Assembly (NCBI GenBank): GCA_038254525.1
Contig: JBBSGC010000003.1
Location: 1 to 40,477, forward strand
Length of the DNA stretch: 40,477 nt
Reading direction: 5' to 3'
Source: JBBSGC01 sp038254525
GTDB lineage: Bacteria; Actinomycetota; Actinomycetes; Propionibacteriales; Nocardioidaceae
Positions 25,321-33,890 of this stretch are shown in pieces. Made by a program: the position numbers and the translations under genes. The notes under the pieces were generated by a model. The model was given only the letters and a program-made list of their open reading frames with translations, ran no database searches and was not told the origin of the DNA. Numbering within the stretch: the first letter of the stretch is position 1; each line of letters starts with the position of its first letter.

Positions 25321-25326
25321 TACTGT
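25321..25326 (+). promoter_or_regulatory. Leaderless -10 element of the tricorn gene
   Basis: TACTGT fits TANNNT and ends 6 nt before the ATG at 25333, so transcription should start at or near the start codon. No ribosome binding site precedes this ATG at a useful distance, which supports a leaderless mRNA. A -35 is not evident. Confidence 0.45.
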
Positions 25327-25332
25327 CGTTGC

Positions 25333-28300
25333 ATGTCGACCGATGGTTACGTGCGCTACCCACATGTCCGTGGAGGTCTGCTCACCTTCGTTGCCGAGGA
25401 CGATGTCTGGCTCGCCGACGCGGTCGGTGGTAGGGCCTACCGGCTCAGTGCCGACCACTTCCCCGCATTGACGCCGCGGATCTCGCCTGATGGCTCCCTC
25501 GTCGCGTGGGCATCTCGTCGGGACGGGGCGAACGAGGTGTACGTCGCACCGACGGATGGCGGTGTCTCTCGTCGGCTCACGTACTGGGGTCAGCCGGGGA
25601 CAAGGGTCACGGGGTGGGTGTCTGATGGCGAGGTGATGGTGCTCAGCAGCACCGGCGAAGGCGACCCGGTGCGGATGTTCGCCCATGCTGTGCCGGTGGA
25701 CGGGGGACCCAGCCGGCGGCTGCCGTACGGCTGGGCCGGTGATGTCGCCGTCGGCCCGGATGGCGGTGTGCTGCTGTCTTCGTTCTTCTGGACCGAGCCG
25801 GCCCGATGGAAACGGTACCGGGGTGGGACCGCCAGCCAGTTGTGGCTCGATCGCGAGGGGTCAGGCACCTTCCGGCGGGTCTTCGCGGACCTGTCGTCGA
25901 GCCTGGCGTTTCCGGTGTGGACGACCGGGGCCGACGGCCGGCAGCGGATCGCTTTCTGCTCCGACCACGAGGGTCGCGGGCAGCTGTACAGCACCCTGGT
26001 CGGGCGACCCGCGCCGACGACGTCCCGCTTGGCCTGCCGGACCGACAGCGACTTCTACGTCAGGCATGCCAGCGGCGACGGCCGGCAGGTCGTCTACTGC
26101 GCAGGTGGGGACGTGTTCTTGTTGGAGTCGCTCGATGACGGGGTGCAGCCCCGTCGAGTTAACCTCCGCATCGGTGGCGCGCGGCCGTTGTTGCGTCCCC
26201 ATCGAGTGAAGGCCACCAGCCGCCTCGGGACCATCAGCCCGGACCGCACCGGCCGTGCGTCGGCGATCGAGTCCCGGGGGACCGTCAGCTGGGTGAGCCA
26301 CCGCGGCGGGCCGGCGCGGACTCTCGCGGCGGGATCCGCTGTCCGTCGTCGACTTCCCGTGGTGCTGGACGATGCCCGCGTCGCGTGGGTGACAGACGTC
26401 GACGGCGATGACGCTCTTGAGCTGCTCGACCTGGACTCGCCGGACGCGTCGCCGCAGACGCTGGTCGCGGCGGGGCGGATCGGGCGGGTCCTGGAGATGG
26501 CCGCATCGCCGGACGGTCGTCGGCTCGCTCTGAGCACCCACGACGGAAGGATCCTTACCTGTGCCGTGCCCTCGGCGCGGGTGACCCGTTCCGTGGCACC
26601 CAAACAGCTCGACTCCATCACCGGCGACATGTCCGGTCTGGCGTTCTCACCGGACTCTCGTTGGCTCGCCTGGTCAGCGTCGGGGCCAGGGCCGTGGGAG
26701 GATCCAGGGCCTCGGCCGCTGCGACAGATCAAGATCGCCGACCTCAACCGTGGTCGGGTCATCGCGGTGACGTCGCTGCGGTTCACCGACACGAACCCGG
26801 TGTTCACGCTCGACGGGAAGTACCTGGCGTTCCTGTCCATTCGTAGCCTCGACCCGGTCTACGACTCGTTCTCCTTTGACCTGTCGTTTCCGGCGGGCTG
26901 TAGGCCTCACCTGGTTGCTCTGGCCGCCGACACCCCCTCGCCGTTCGACCCGATCGTCGGGGGCCGTCCACTGGAGCCGCCCGAGCCCGAGCAGGCTGCC
27001 CAGGAGGCCGTTGCCGAAGCGGTGCCGGCCGGGGCCGGTGAGGTTGGCGCGCCGCCCGACCCCGCACGCACCCGACCGGCCGCGCCCAGGACCGCCGTGG
27101 ACGTCGAGGGTCTGGAATACCGCATCGTGCCGGTGCCGGTAGAGGCCGGGCGCTACTCGGGCCTGGCGGCGGCCAGGCACGGCCTGGTGTGGCTGCGTGA
27201 GCCACTGCGTGGCGAGCTCGGGGACAACCGGGCGACGGTGGACGCCGAACCCGAGCAGGCACGGGTCGAGTACTTCGACTCTCGCACGTGGAAGCTGTCC
27301 ACCGTGGTCGCGAAGGCGGACCGAGTCGACATCACTGGTGACGGCAGCCGACTCCTCGTCCTCGACCAGGACCGTTTGAGCGTAGTCCCCAGCGACAAGG
27401 CTGCGCCCAAGGAGGACGACAGCGAAGACGTGCTGCGGGTCGATCTCGACCGGTTGCGGGTCGAGGTGGACCCGCCGGTCGAGTGGCGCCAGATGTTCGA
27501 CGAGACGTGGAGACTGATGCGCGACCACTTCTGGCGTGAGGATATGGGCGGTGTCGACTGGCATGCTGCCCGCGACAGGTATGAGCCGATGCTTGACCGC
27601 TTGGCTTCGCACGACGACCTGATCGACGTGATCTGGGAGATGCACGGCGAGCTCGGCAGCTCCCACGCGTACGCCATCCCGCCGCAAACGCCTGTGGACG
27701 CCGACCGCCGTCAGGGCCTGCTCGGCGCCGACCTCGAGTGCAGCGGCGACGTCTGGCGGATCAGCCGGATCGTGCCCGGCGATGCCTCCGACCGCAGGGC
27801 GCGCTCTCCCCTGTTGGCGGCCGGAGTCGACGCTCGGGCCGGTGACGCGATCGTGGCGGTCGACGGCCAGCGCACCAGCCGGACGGGGAGCCCGCTGTCG
27901 ATGCTCGTCGGTGCGGCCGGTAAGCCGGTGGAGCTTACGCTGCGGCCGCGCGGGCGCACCGACCTTCGGCGGGTCGTCGTGGTGCCATTGGCCGATGAGT
28001 TCCCACTCCGGTACCAGGACTGGGTCACGGACCGGCGAGCCTACGTGCACGCCCAGACCGACGGCAGGGTCGGCTACTTGCACGTACCCGACATGATGTC
28101 CGTGGGATGGGCGCAGCTGCATCGCGACTTGCGCACCGAGATGCCCCGGGACGCTCTCATCGTCGACGTCCGCAGCAACAGCGGCGGCCACACCTCACAG
28201 TTGGTTCTGGAGAAGCTTGCCCGCAGGATCGTCGGGTGGGCCCTGGTCCGCGGGTACGGTCCCGACTCCTACCCCAGCGACGCGCGACGCGGACCCATGG

Positions 28301-28665
28301 TGACGATCGCCGACATGTTCGCCGGCTCCGATGGTGACATCATCACCGCCGCGATCCAGTCCCTCGGGCTGGGCCCGGTTGTCGGGACACGGACCTGGGG
28401 TGGCGTCATCGGGATCGACGGCCGCTACACGCTGGTCGACGGCACCATGGTGACGCAGCCGCGGTACTCGTTCTGGCTCGAGAAGTTCGGCTGGGGCGTG
28501 GAGAACCACGGAGTCGACCCCGATATCGAGCTACCCGTGACCCCACAGGACAGGGCCGCCGGCAACGATGTGCAGCTGGACCGGGCCTTGGCTGAGGTGA
28601 CGCACCTGCTGCGACGCACCCCACCGGCCAAACCACCCCTGCTCCCGGACCTCCCCGTTCAATGA
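25333..28665 (+). CDS. tri: Tricorn protease homologue (S41 family)
   Basis: The 1110-residue protein is a full-length tricorn-type protease, a large cytoplasmic enzyme that trims oligopeptides. The order of domains fits: WD/PD40-type beta-propeller repeats (motifs such as ALTPRISPDGSLVAWAS and LAFSPDSRWLAWS) up to about residue 690, a linker rich in Ala, Pro and Glu (about 545-590) within this part, a C1 helical domain, a PDZ domain (about 795-895) and the S41 core. The catalytic residues are all in place: His778 (GSSHAY), Ser999 (AGSDGD) and Glu1057 (GVENHGVDPD), each 32-34 positions beyond His746, Ser965 and Glu1023 of the Thermoplasma enzyme. There is no signal peptide. ATG 25333 was preferred over an in-frame start at 25273 because the conserved YVRYPHVRGG begins right after it. 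Confidence 0.93.
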   Translation: MSTDGYVRYPHVRGGLLTFVAEDDVWLADAVGGRAYRLSADHFPALTPRISPDGSLVAWASRRDGANEVYVAPTDGGVSRRLTYWGQPGTRVTGWVSDGEVMVLSSTGEGDPVRMFAHAVPVDGGPSRRLPYGWAGDVAVGPDGGVLLSSFFWTEPARWKRYRGGTASQLWLDREGSGTFRRVFADLSSSLAFPVWTTGADGRQRIAFCSDHEGRGQLYSTLVGRPAPTTSRLACRTDSDFYVRHASGDGRQVVYCAGGDVFLLESLDDGVQPRRVNLRIGGARPLLRPHRVKATSRLGTISPDRTGRASAIESRGTVSWVSHRGGPARTLAAGSAVRRRLPVVLDDARVAWVTDVDGDDALELLDLDSPDASPQTLVAAGRIGRVLEMAASPDGRRLALSTHDGRILTCAVPSARVTRSVAPKQLDSITGDMSGLAFSPDSRWLAWSASGPGPWEDPGPRPLRQIKIADLNRGRVIAVTSLRFTDTNPVFTLDGKYLAFLSIRSLDPVYDSFSFDLSFPAGCRPHLVALAADTPSPFDPIVGGRPLEPPEPEQAAQEAVAEAVPAGAGEVGAPPDPARTRPAAPRTAVDVEGLEYRIVPVPVEAGRYSGLAAARHGLVWLREPLRGELGDNRATVDAEPEQARVEYFDSRTWKLSTVVAKADRVDITGDGSRLLVLDQDRLSVVPSDKAAPKEDDSEDVLRVDLDRLRVEVDPPVEWRQMFDETWRLMRDHFWREDMGGVDWHAARDRYEPMLDRLASHDDLIDVIWEMHGELGSSHAYAIPPQTPVDADRRQGLLGADLECSGDVWRISRIVPGDASDRRARSPLLAAGVDARAGDAIVAVDGQRTSRTGSPLSMLVGAAGKPVELTLRPRGRTDLRRVVVVPLADEFPLRYQDWVTDRRAYVHAQTDGRVGYLHVPDMMSVGWAQLHRDLRTEMPRDALIVDVRSNSGGHTSQLVLEKLARRIVGWALVRGYGPDSYPSDARRGPMVTIADMFAGSDGDIITAAIQSLGLGPVVGTRTWGGVIGIDGRYTLVDGTMVTQPRYSFWLEKFGWGVENHGVDPDIELPVTPQDRAAGNDVQLDRALAEVTHLLRRTPPAKPPLLPDLPVQ

Positions 28666-28912
28666 CACATGACAACCGGCGGCGCGGAACCTCAGTCGTG
28701 GCACGACCACCACGCAGCTGCAGCGTGCTTGCGACGGCTGCTGAGCGGTGCTGGAGCTCCCGTGCAACACCTCCCAGCCCCGGCCGGGTCTCACGGTCCT
28801 ACCGCACAGTTCGCGCATCTGCCGTCGAACTTGCCAGGTGCCGTTTCGGCAACGACGACGAGCCACACCTGCCACTGCCGTCGCTGTAACTCAATCCGGA
28901 CCAGCGACGCCG
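28666..28912. other. Gap between convergent tricorn and AraC/DinB genes
   Basis: I see no gene here. A small hairpin is possible in two registers (TTGCC 28831-28835 with GGCAA 28848-28852, or TGCCG/CGGCA around TTT), which could help end either transcript. Short open frames on the plus strand have no family features. Confidence 0.4.
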
Positions 28913-29833
28913 TCAGGCGTGCTCGGCCACCCAGTGCGCGGGGTCGCCGGCGCCGAGGTCGGTGGTCCCGGCCTTGTGCAGGGCACCGATGACGATGGTC
29001 CGTCGGGTGGCACCGAACGCCAGCACGTGCGCGAGCATCCCGCCGTAGGTGAACAGGCACGGCTCCTCGCAGATCGCGTCGACGAAGGTCTCGTCGAGCC
29101 GGCCCTCCTCGACCAGCTGGTGGGTCAAGGTGGTGAACTCCGGGCCGGACTCGGCGAGACGCGCCCGCATGCTGGAGATCGACTCGGCGCGCTCGACCTC
29201 GAAGTCGTAGGCCCGGCCGGCGACTGCCGCGTTCCACATCGCGAGCTGGCCGATCAGCCTGGAGACCGCCGACCGCAGGGTCGGGTCGTCGTCGATGTAC
29301 TCCACCGACAGCTCGATCGGCCGGTCGAGCGTGTCGGCATCGAGACGCTGCACGCGGTCGACGATCTCGCCGATCAGCCAGACGTGGTGAGAGACGATGC
29401 GTTCGATGAGCTCCATACCGGTCACCTTTGTTCGGGCGGGGACCAGCAGGCCCCCGGGTGGGTGGAAGTGCACCCCGCTGGGCGCGGGAAGGCGCAGCTG
29501 CGGGCCGGGAAGGCGCCGCCACTTCGAGGGAGGGACGCCGTACGCGCGGGCGAAGGCGCGGGTGAACGCCTCGTGCGAGCCGTATCCGGCGTCGATGGCG
29601 ATGTCGAGGACACCTGAGTCGCTGGCGACCAGCTGGTAGGCGGCGCGTTCGAGCTTGAGGCGACGCCGGAAGGCACCCGGCGTCTCCCCCGCGGCGGCCG
29701 CGACCACCCGGTCGAAGTGGAAGCGCGACAGGTGCGCACGGCGAGCCACCGTGTCGCCGTCGAGATCGCAGTCGTCCATCCCGTCGGCGACCACGTCCAC
29801 GAAGCGGGCGAAGGTGTCGGTCGTCGTGCTCAC
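28913..29833 (-). CDS. AraC-type regulator with C-terminal DinB-like domain
   Basis: The 306-residue protein has an AraC/XylS DNA-binding domain at its N-terminus (about 1-105). Both helix-turn-helix motifs are recognisable: VARRAHLSRFHFDRVVAAAA, and the second DIAIDAGYGSHEAFTRAFAR followed by AYGVPPSKWRR. The C-terminal 170 residues form a DinB-like four-helix domain (GMELIERIVSHHVWLIGEIV, then HVLAFGATRR), with His residues that in DinB proteins can bind a metal. This domain order, HTH first and DinB second, is the reverse of typical AraC proteins with N-terminal sensors. The ligand is unknown. The GTG start at 29833 has no clear ribosome binding site. A 29-bp tandem repeat lies 58 nt upstream and may be its operator. 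Confidence 0.85.
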   Translation of the reverse strand: MSTTTDTFARFVDVVADGMDDCDLDGDTVARRAHLSRFHFDRVVAAAAGETPGAFRRRLKLERAAYQLVASDSGVLDIAIDAGYGSHEAFTRAFARAYGVPPSKWRRLPGPQLRLPAPSGVHFHPPGGLLVPARTKVTGMELIERIVSHHVWLIGEIVDRVQRLDADTLDRPIELSVEYIDDDPTLRSAVSRLIGQLAMWNAAVAGRAYDFEVERAESISSMRARLAESGPEFTTLTHQLVEEGRLDETFVDAICEEPCLFTYGGMLAHVLAFGATRRTIVIGALHKAGTTDLGAGDPAHWVAEHA

Positions 29834-29890
29834 GTCCCGATCGTCGCGTGCGCCGGGAGTGGCCGGCTTGATCGCACTTGCGCTGTCCTC

Positions 29891-29977
29891 GGGCGACCTG
29901 CCATCGACGGCTGGTCATCGGGCGACCTGCCATCGACGGCTGGTCATCGGTTGACCTGTCATCGGCGACTGGTCATC
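29891..29977. repeat. Three tandem 29-bp repeats upstream of the AraC/DinB gene
   Basis: Units lie at 29891-29919, 29920-29948 (identical to the first) and 29949-29977 (5 differences). Each unit is itself two similar halves, CTGCCATCG and CTGGTCATCG with short spacers, and a further CAGGTCATCG follows at 29984. The array fills most of the gap between the methyltransferase stop (29987) and the regulator's start (29833). Confidence 0.9.
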
Positions 29978-29986
29978 GGCGGCAGG

Positions 29987-30592
29987 TCATCGCCGGCCGC
30001 CGAGCCGGTGCACGCTGACCGCATAGCCGCCTCCCGCGTAGGGCTGTCCCTCCCAGGTGGCGGACCGCTCTGCGAGCACGAGCCCGGCATCGCTGCACCA
30101 GCGGTCGTAGCCGGCCAGGTCGACGGGCGCCTCGGGCAGCGGCAGGTGGTCGGGATCGAGGCCGAAGCCGGTGACCAGGGCTCCGGCGGGGCCTAGGTGG
30201 GTGGCAAGGCGGCGAACAACCTCCGGCTCGGTGCCGGCGGCGATCAGCGGGATCACGTTGCCGGCGGCGACGACCAGGTCGAAGCGCTCGCCCAGATCCA
30301 GCTCGGCGAGGTCCGCCGCTACCCAGCGCAGCCCAGGGGCGCGGTCGCGTGCCACCTGCAGCATGGACGCGTCGGCGTCTACGCCCGTGCACTCGAAGCC
30401 ACGGCGGGCCAGCTCGATCGAGACCCGGCCGGTGCCGCAGCCGGCGTCCAGGATGCTGCCGCCCGGTGGAGCGAGCTCGGCGCACCGGTTCGCCTCTCCG
30501 TGCACCCCTGCGCCGCGGGCCGCGAGGCCGTCGAAGCGGGCGGCGTACCGCTGACCGGCGTTGCCTCCGGTGAGGTCGTTCCAGCGGCTCAC
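29987..30592 (-). CDS. Class I SAM-dependent methyltransferase
   Basis: The 201-residue product is a small class I methyltransferase. Motif I is SILDAGCGTGRVSIELARRG, followed by the acidic residue after strand 2 (CTGVDADASML) and motif II-like WVAADLAELDLGERFDLVVA. The substrate is unknown. GTG 30592 overlaps the dhaM stop (GTGA), so it is translationally coupled to the dihydroxyacetone kinase genes; a metabolic link is not obvious and may be only positional. The last codons lie next to the 29-bp repeat array. Confidence 0.88.
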   Translation of the reverse strand: MSRWNDLTGGNAGQRYAARFDGLAARGAGVHGEANRCAELAPPGGSILDAGCGTGRVSIELARRGFECTGVDADASMLQVARDRAPGLRWVAADLAELDLGERFDLVVAAGNVIPLIAAGTEPEVVRRLATHLGPAGALVTGFGLDPDHLPLPEAPVDLAGYDRWCSDAGLVLAERSATWEGQPYAGGGYAVSVHRLGGRR

Positions 30593-32178
30593 TTGGCGTC
30601 CGGCCCTTCCACAGCCCACGCGCCGGTCTCGCCGTCGATGATCAGCGCCACGCCGGGCGCCAGGTCGAGGGCGGCGGCGCCGGCGCCGACGACTGCGGGG
30701 AGCCCGCGGGCGCGCGCCAGGATCATCGAGTGCGACACGGCGCTCCCGGCGGCCAGCAGGAGCCCGGCGATGCGGTCCAGATCCAGCGCGACCAGTTGCG
30801 CCGGGGTGAGGTCATCGGCGACCAGGATGCCGTCACCGTCGATGCGGTCCTCCGGCTCGTCGAGCAGTGCACGCAGCACCGCGTCGCCTACGGCCAGGAC
30901 GTCGGCGGCGCGCGCCTGCAGGTATGCGTCCTCGACCTTGGCCAGCTGGTCGTGCGCCGTCGTCACGGCTCGGTTCCAGGCATCGGCGACCACGGTGCCG
31001 GCTTCAATCGCGGTGCGCGCCAGGCCCAGCAGGTAGGAGTCGTCGAGCAGCGTCAGGTGTGCGTCGAAGATCGCCGCCTCGGTGGTGCCGAGCTCGGTCG
31101 CAACCCGGTCGCGTACGGCTTCGATGTCGGCGCGTACGCGTTCTCGGGCCGTCGTGAGCTCGGCGAGCGAATCGTCCCCACGCTGCCCCGCACCCGATGG
31201 CATGGGGATCCCCTGCGACGCACCTATTGGTGTAGAGGTCCCCAGTGCCAATGGTGGATGGTCCGAATCTTCCCCAGTCGGCTCAAGGCGAACGCCCCGC
31301 GGTTGCCACACGTACGCGGGACCGCTCGCAGCTCCGGAGGAGGCACCGAGGGCCGATGTTGTCGTCGTTGGGGTTCCCTGTGACCGACCTAGTGGTGTAG
31401 GGGTCCCCAGTGACCGGGCGGGAACGTCCCCCGCGGGCTGGTCATCGTCAGCCGCACCAGCGGCCAGCTCGAGTACGCGGGCGACCGCGGCGGCCGCCTG
31501 GGGGCCGCGTGCGCGTATCTCGACCCAGTGGCCCCGGGCGGCGCCGAGGGAGGCGACCGCCGAAGGGCTGGTGACCGGTGCGGGGCCAGCACCGGTGGTC
31601 GCGTTGACCAGCTGCACGTCGGCGTCGTAGCCGGCCAGCGCCTCGACCAGCCGGGCGACGGGACGGGCATGCAGGCCGTGCTCGTCGACGACCTGGAACG
31701 TGTCCACGGCATCGGCCGCCTCACCACGCGCGAGGTCGGGGCTGTCCACGGATGAGTCGGTCTCACCAACGAGGTGGACCACCTTCGCAGCCAGCGACCG
31801 CATCGCCTCGGCCGCCACGTCAGAGCGGGACGCGCCACCGGCAGCAGCGACCGCTCCGACCACGAGGCCCTCGACCAGCGGTGCGGGGCACAGCTCCACG
31901 CGCTCGCGTACACCGTCCTCGAGGAGCTCGAGGGCCAGCTCGGCACTGAGCACCGCGCTGCCTAGATCCATCAGCACGACGACGCCCGCCTCGCCGTCGA
32001 CCGCGCCGATGGCCTCGCTGATCGCCACCGCGTCGGTGCCGAGCGTTCCGTCGTCGAGCCCAGCGGCGACCGCTATCGAGAGCCCGTCACCTTGCAGCAT
32101 CGCGCCGGCCAGCTCCCGGGCCGCCTCGCCGAGCGCCCGGCTGTGCGAGACGACGACCAGCCCGACCCGCGACGCCAC
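30589..32178 (-). CDS. dhaM: Dihydroxyacetone kinase phosphoryl donor subunit DhaM (EIIA-HPr-EI domains)
   Basis: DhaM passes phosphate from the phosphotransferase system to DhaL-ADP, which then phosphorylates dihydroxyacetone held by DhaK. The 529-residue protein has three domains, each with its phosphorylatable His: an EIIA-mannose-like domain (about 1-130, His12 in VVVSHSRALGE), an HPr domain (about 157-245, His170 in EHGLHARPVARLV), and the N-terminal part of enzyme I (about 335-529, His483 in GSAVSHSMILARARGLPAVV). The enzyme I catalytic PEP-binding half is absent, as in E. coli DhaM. Between HPr and enzyme I is a roughly 90-residue Gly/Thr/Pro-rich linker with two copies of LGTxTPxGxSQGxP (256-270 and 311-325). 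GTG 32178 is 2 nt from dhaL. Confidence 0.93.
   Translation of the reverse strand: MASRVGLVVVSHSRALGEAARELAGAMLQGDGLSIAVAAGLDDGTLGTDAVAISEAIGAVDGEAGVVVLMDLGSAVLSAELALELLEDGVRERVELCPAPLVEGLVVGAVAAAGGASRSDVAAEAMRSLAAKVVHLVGETDSSVDSPDLARGEAADAVDTFQVVDEHGLHARPVARLVEALAGYDADVQLVNATTGAGPAPVTSPSAVASLGAARGHWVEIRARGPQAAAAVARVLELAAGAADDDQPAGDVPARSLGTPTPLGRSQGTPTTTTSALGASSGAASGPAYVWQPRGVRLEPTGEDSDHPPLALGTSTPIGASQGIPMPSGAGQRGDDSLAELTTARERVRADIEAVRDRVATELGTTEAAIFDAHLTLLDDSYLLGLARTAIEAGTVVADAWNRAVTTAHDQLAKVEDAYLQARAADVLAVGDAVLRALLDEPEDRIDGDGILVADDLTPAQLVALDLDRIAGLLLAAGSAVSHSMILARARGLPAVVGAGAAALDLAPGVALIIDGETGAWAVEGPDAK
31203..31247. repeat. Copy A of a 45-bp direct repeat inside dhaM
   Basis: This copy matches 31369-31412 at about 38 of 45 aligned positions. 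The most conserved part is TGGTGTAG-GGTCCCCAGTG, which contains the small palindrome GGTCC. It encodes part of the DhaM interdomain linker. Confidence 0.8.
31369..31412. repeat. Copy B of the 45-bp direct repeat inside dhaM
   Basis: This is the second copy, 166 bp from copy A in the same orientation and in the same reading frame. It contains GGGGTCCCC, a perfect odd palindrome that is partly lost in copy A. Confidence 0.8.
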
Positions 32179-32180
32179 GC

Positions 32181-32814
32181 CTAGCCGTCCCCGCCGACCG
32201 CCGACGCCAGCGACTCGACGAGCAGCGTGACCGATGTCGCGCCGGGGTCCACATGACCGGCGCTGCGCTGTCCCAGGTAGCTCGCCCGCCCCTTGCGCGC
32301 CACCAGCGGCTCGGTCGCGTCGCGCCCCGATCGAGCGGCGTCGACGGCAGCATCCAACGCCGCGGGCAGCGGCGAGCCGGCCGCCAGAGCCTCGTCGAGC
32401 GCGTCGACGGCCGGCCCCAGCGCGTCGACCATCGTCTTGTCGCCGCGCTCCGCCTTGCCACGGGCGACGACTCCGTCCAGCCCCGCGCGGACGGCTGCCG
32501 CCAGCGCCGTCGCGTCCAGCTCCTCGTCTCCGCCGGCCGCGGTACCGACGCGCAGGAAGAACGTGCCGTACAACGGCCCGCTCGCGCCGCCGACCGTGCT
32601 GACCAGCGTCATCCCGACCTTCTTGAGCAACGCGCCGATGTCGGGCTGCGAGCCGTCGAGGGCGGCCACCACGGCGCTCATGCCGCGAGCCATGTTGGCC
32701 CCGTGGTCGGCGTCGCCGATGGCAGAGTCGAGCTCGGTCAGGTGGTCGCGTTCGGCGGTCACCCGGTCGGCGAACCCCCGGACCCAGGCCTCGGCATCGG
32801 CCAGCGTGACCGCC

Positions 32815-32822
<8 letters not shown>
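32181..32822 (-). CDS. dhaL: Dihydroxyacetone kinase ADP-binding subunit DhaL
   Basis: DhaL holds ADP as a cofactor, is rephosphorylated by DhaM, and transfers the phosphate to dihydroxyacetone bound to DhaK. The 213-residue protein has the Mg-ADP ligands in LDSAIGDADHGANMARGM (the conserved Asp residues), GGASGPLYGTFF, and GDKTMVDAL, and the C-terminal GRASYLGQRSAGHVDPGATS. It is all helical and cytoplasmic. ATG 32822 overlaps the end of dhaK by 8 nt. The length is normal. Confidence 0.95.
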
Positions 32823-33825
<1,003 letters not shown>

Positions 33826-33843
33826 GGCGGCTTCCCTTTCGTG

Positions 33844-33869
33844 GCGCAGTCTGCGCGCTCTGCAACGTA
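33844..33869 (-). promoter_or_regulatory. Possible dhaK promoter with overlapping palindrome
   Basis: In the 65-nt menD-dhaK gap the minus strand carries TACGTT (33869-33864), a TANNNT-type -10. A 5-bp inverted repeat, GCGCA-GAC-TGCGC (33856-33844), follows where transcription would start. No good -35 is visible. It may give the dha genes their own regulated transcript. Confidence 0.3.
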
Positions 33870-33890
33870 CGCGCGCGTCCGAGACCGACG

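Larger units (their letters stand above)
24980..25332. other. 353-nt gap between secreted-protein gene and tricorn gene
   Basis: No intact gene is found here on either strand. It holds a decayed IS110-type transposase fragment (25068-25199, minus strand) and, at its right end, a -10-like TACTGT just before the tricorn start. The rest shows no structure I can assign. Confidence 0.6.

Noticed and set aside
28669..28992. A possible small gene (107 codons) after the tricorn gene
   Set aside because: The translation is compositionally biased, has no motif or ribosome binding site, and overlaps the conserved end of the AraC/DinB gene on the other strand.
29891..29977. The 29-bp tandem repeats as a CRISPR array
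   Set aside because: The units are directly adjacent with no spacers, and no cas genes are present.
31369..31380. A frameshift in dhaM suggested by the one-base gap in the repeat alignment
   Set aside because: Both repeat copies stay in the same reading frame, and the enzyme I domain downstream, including His483, is intact. The gap is an alignment effect.
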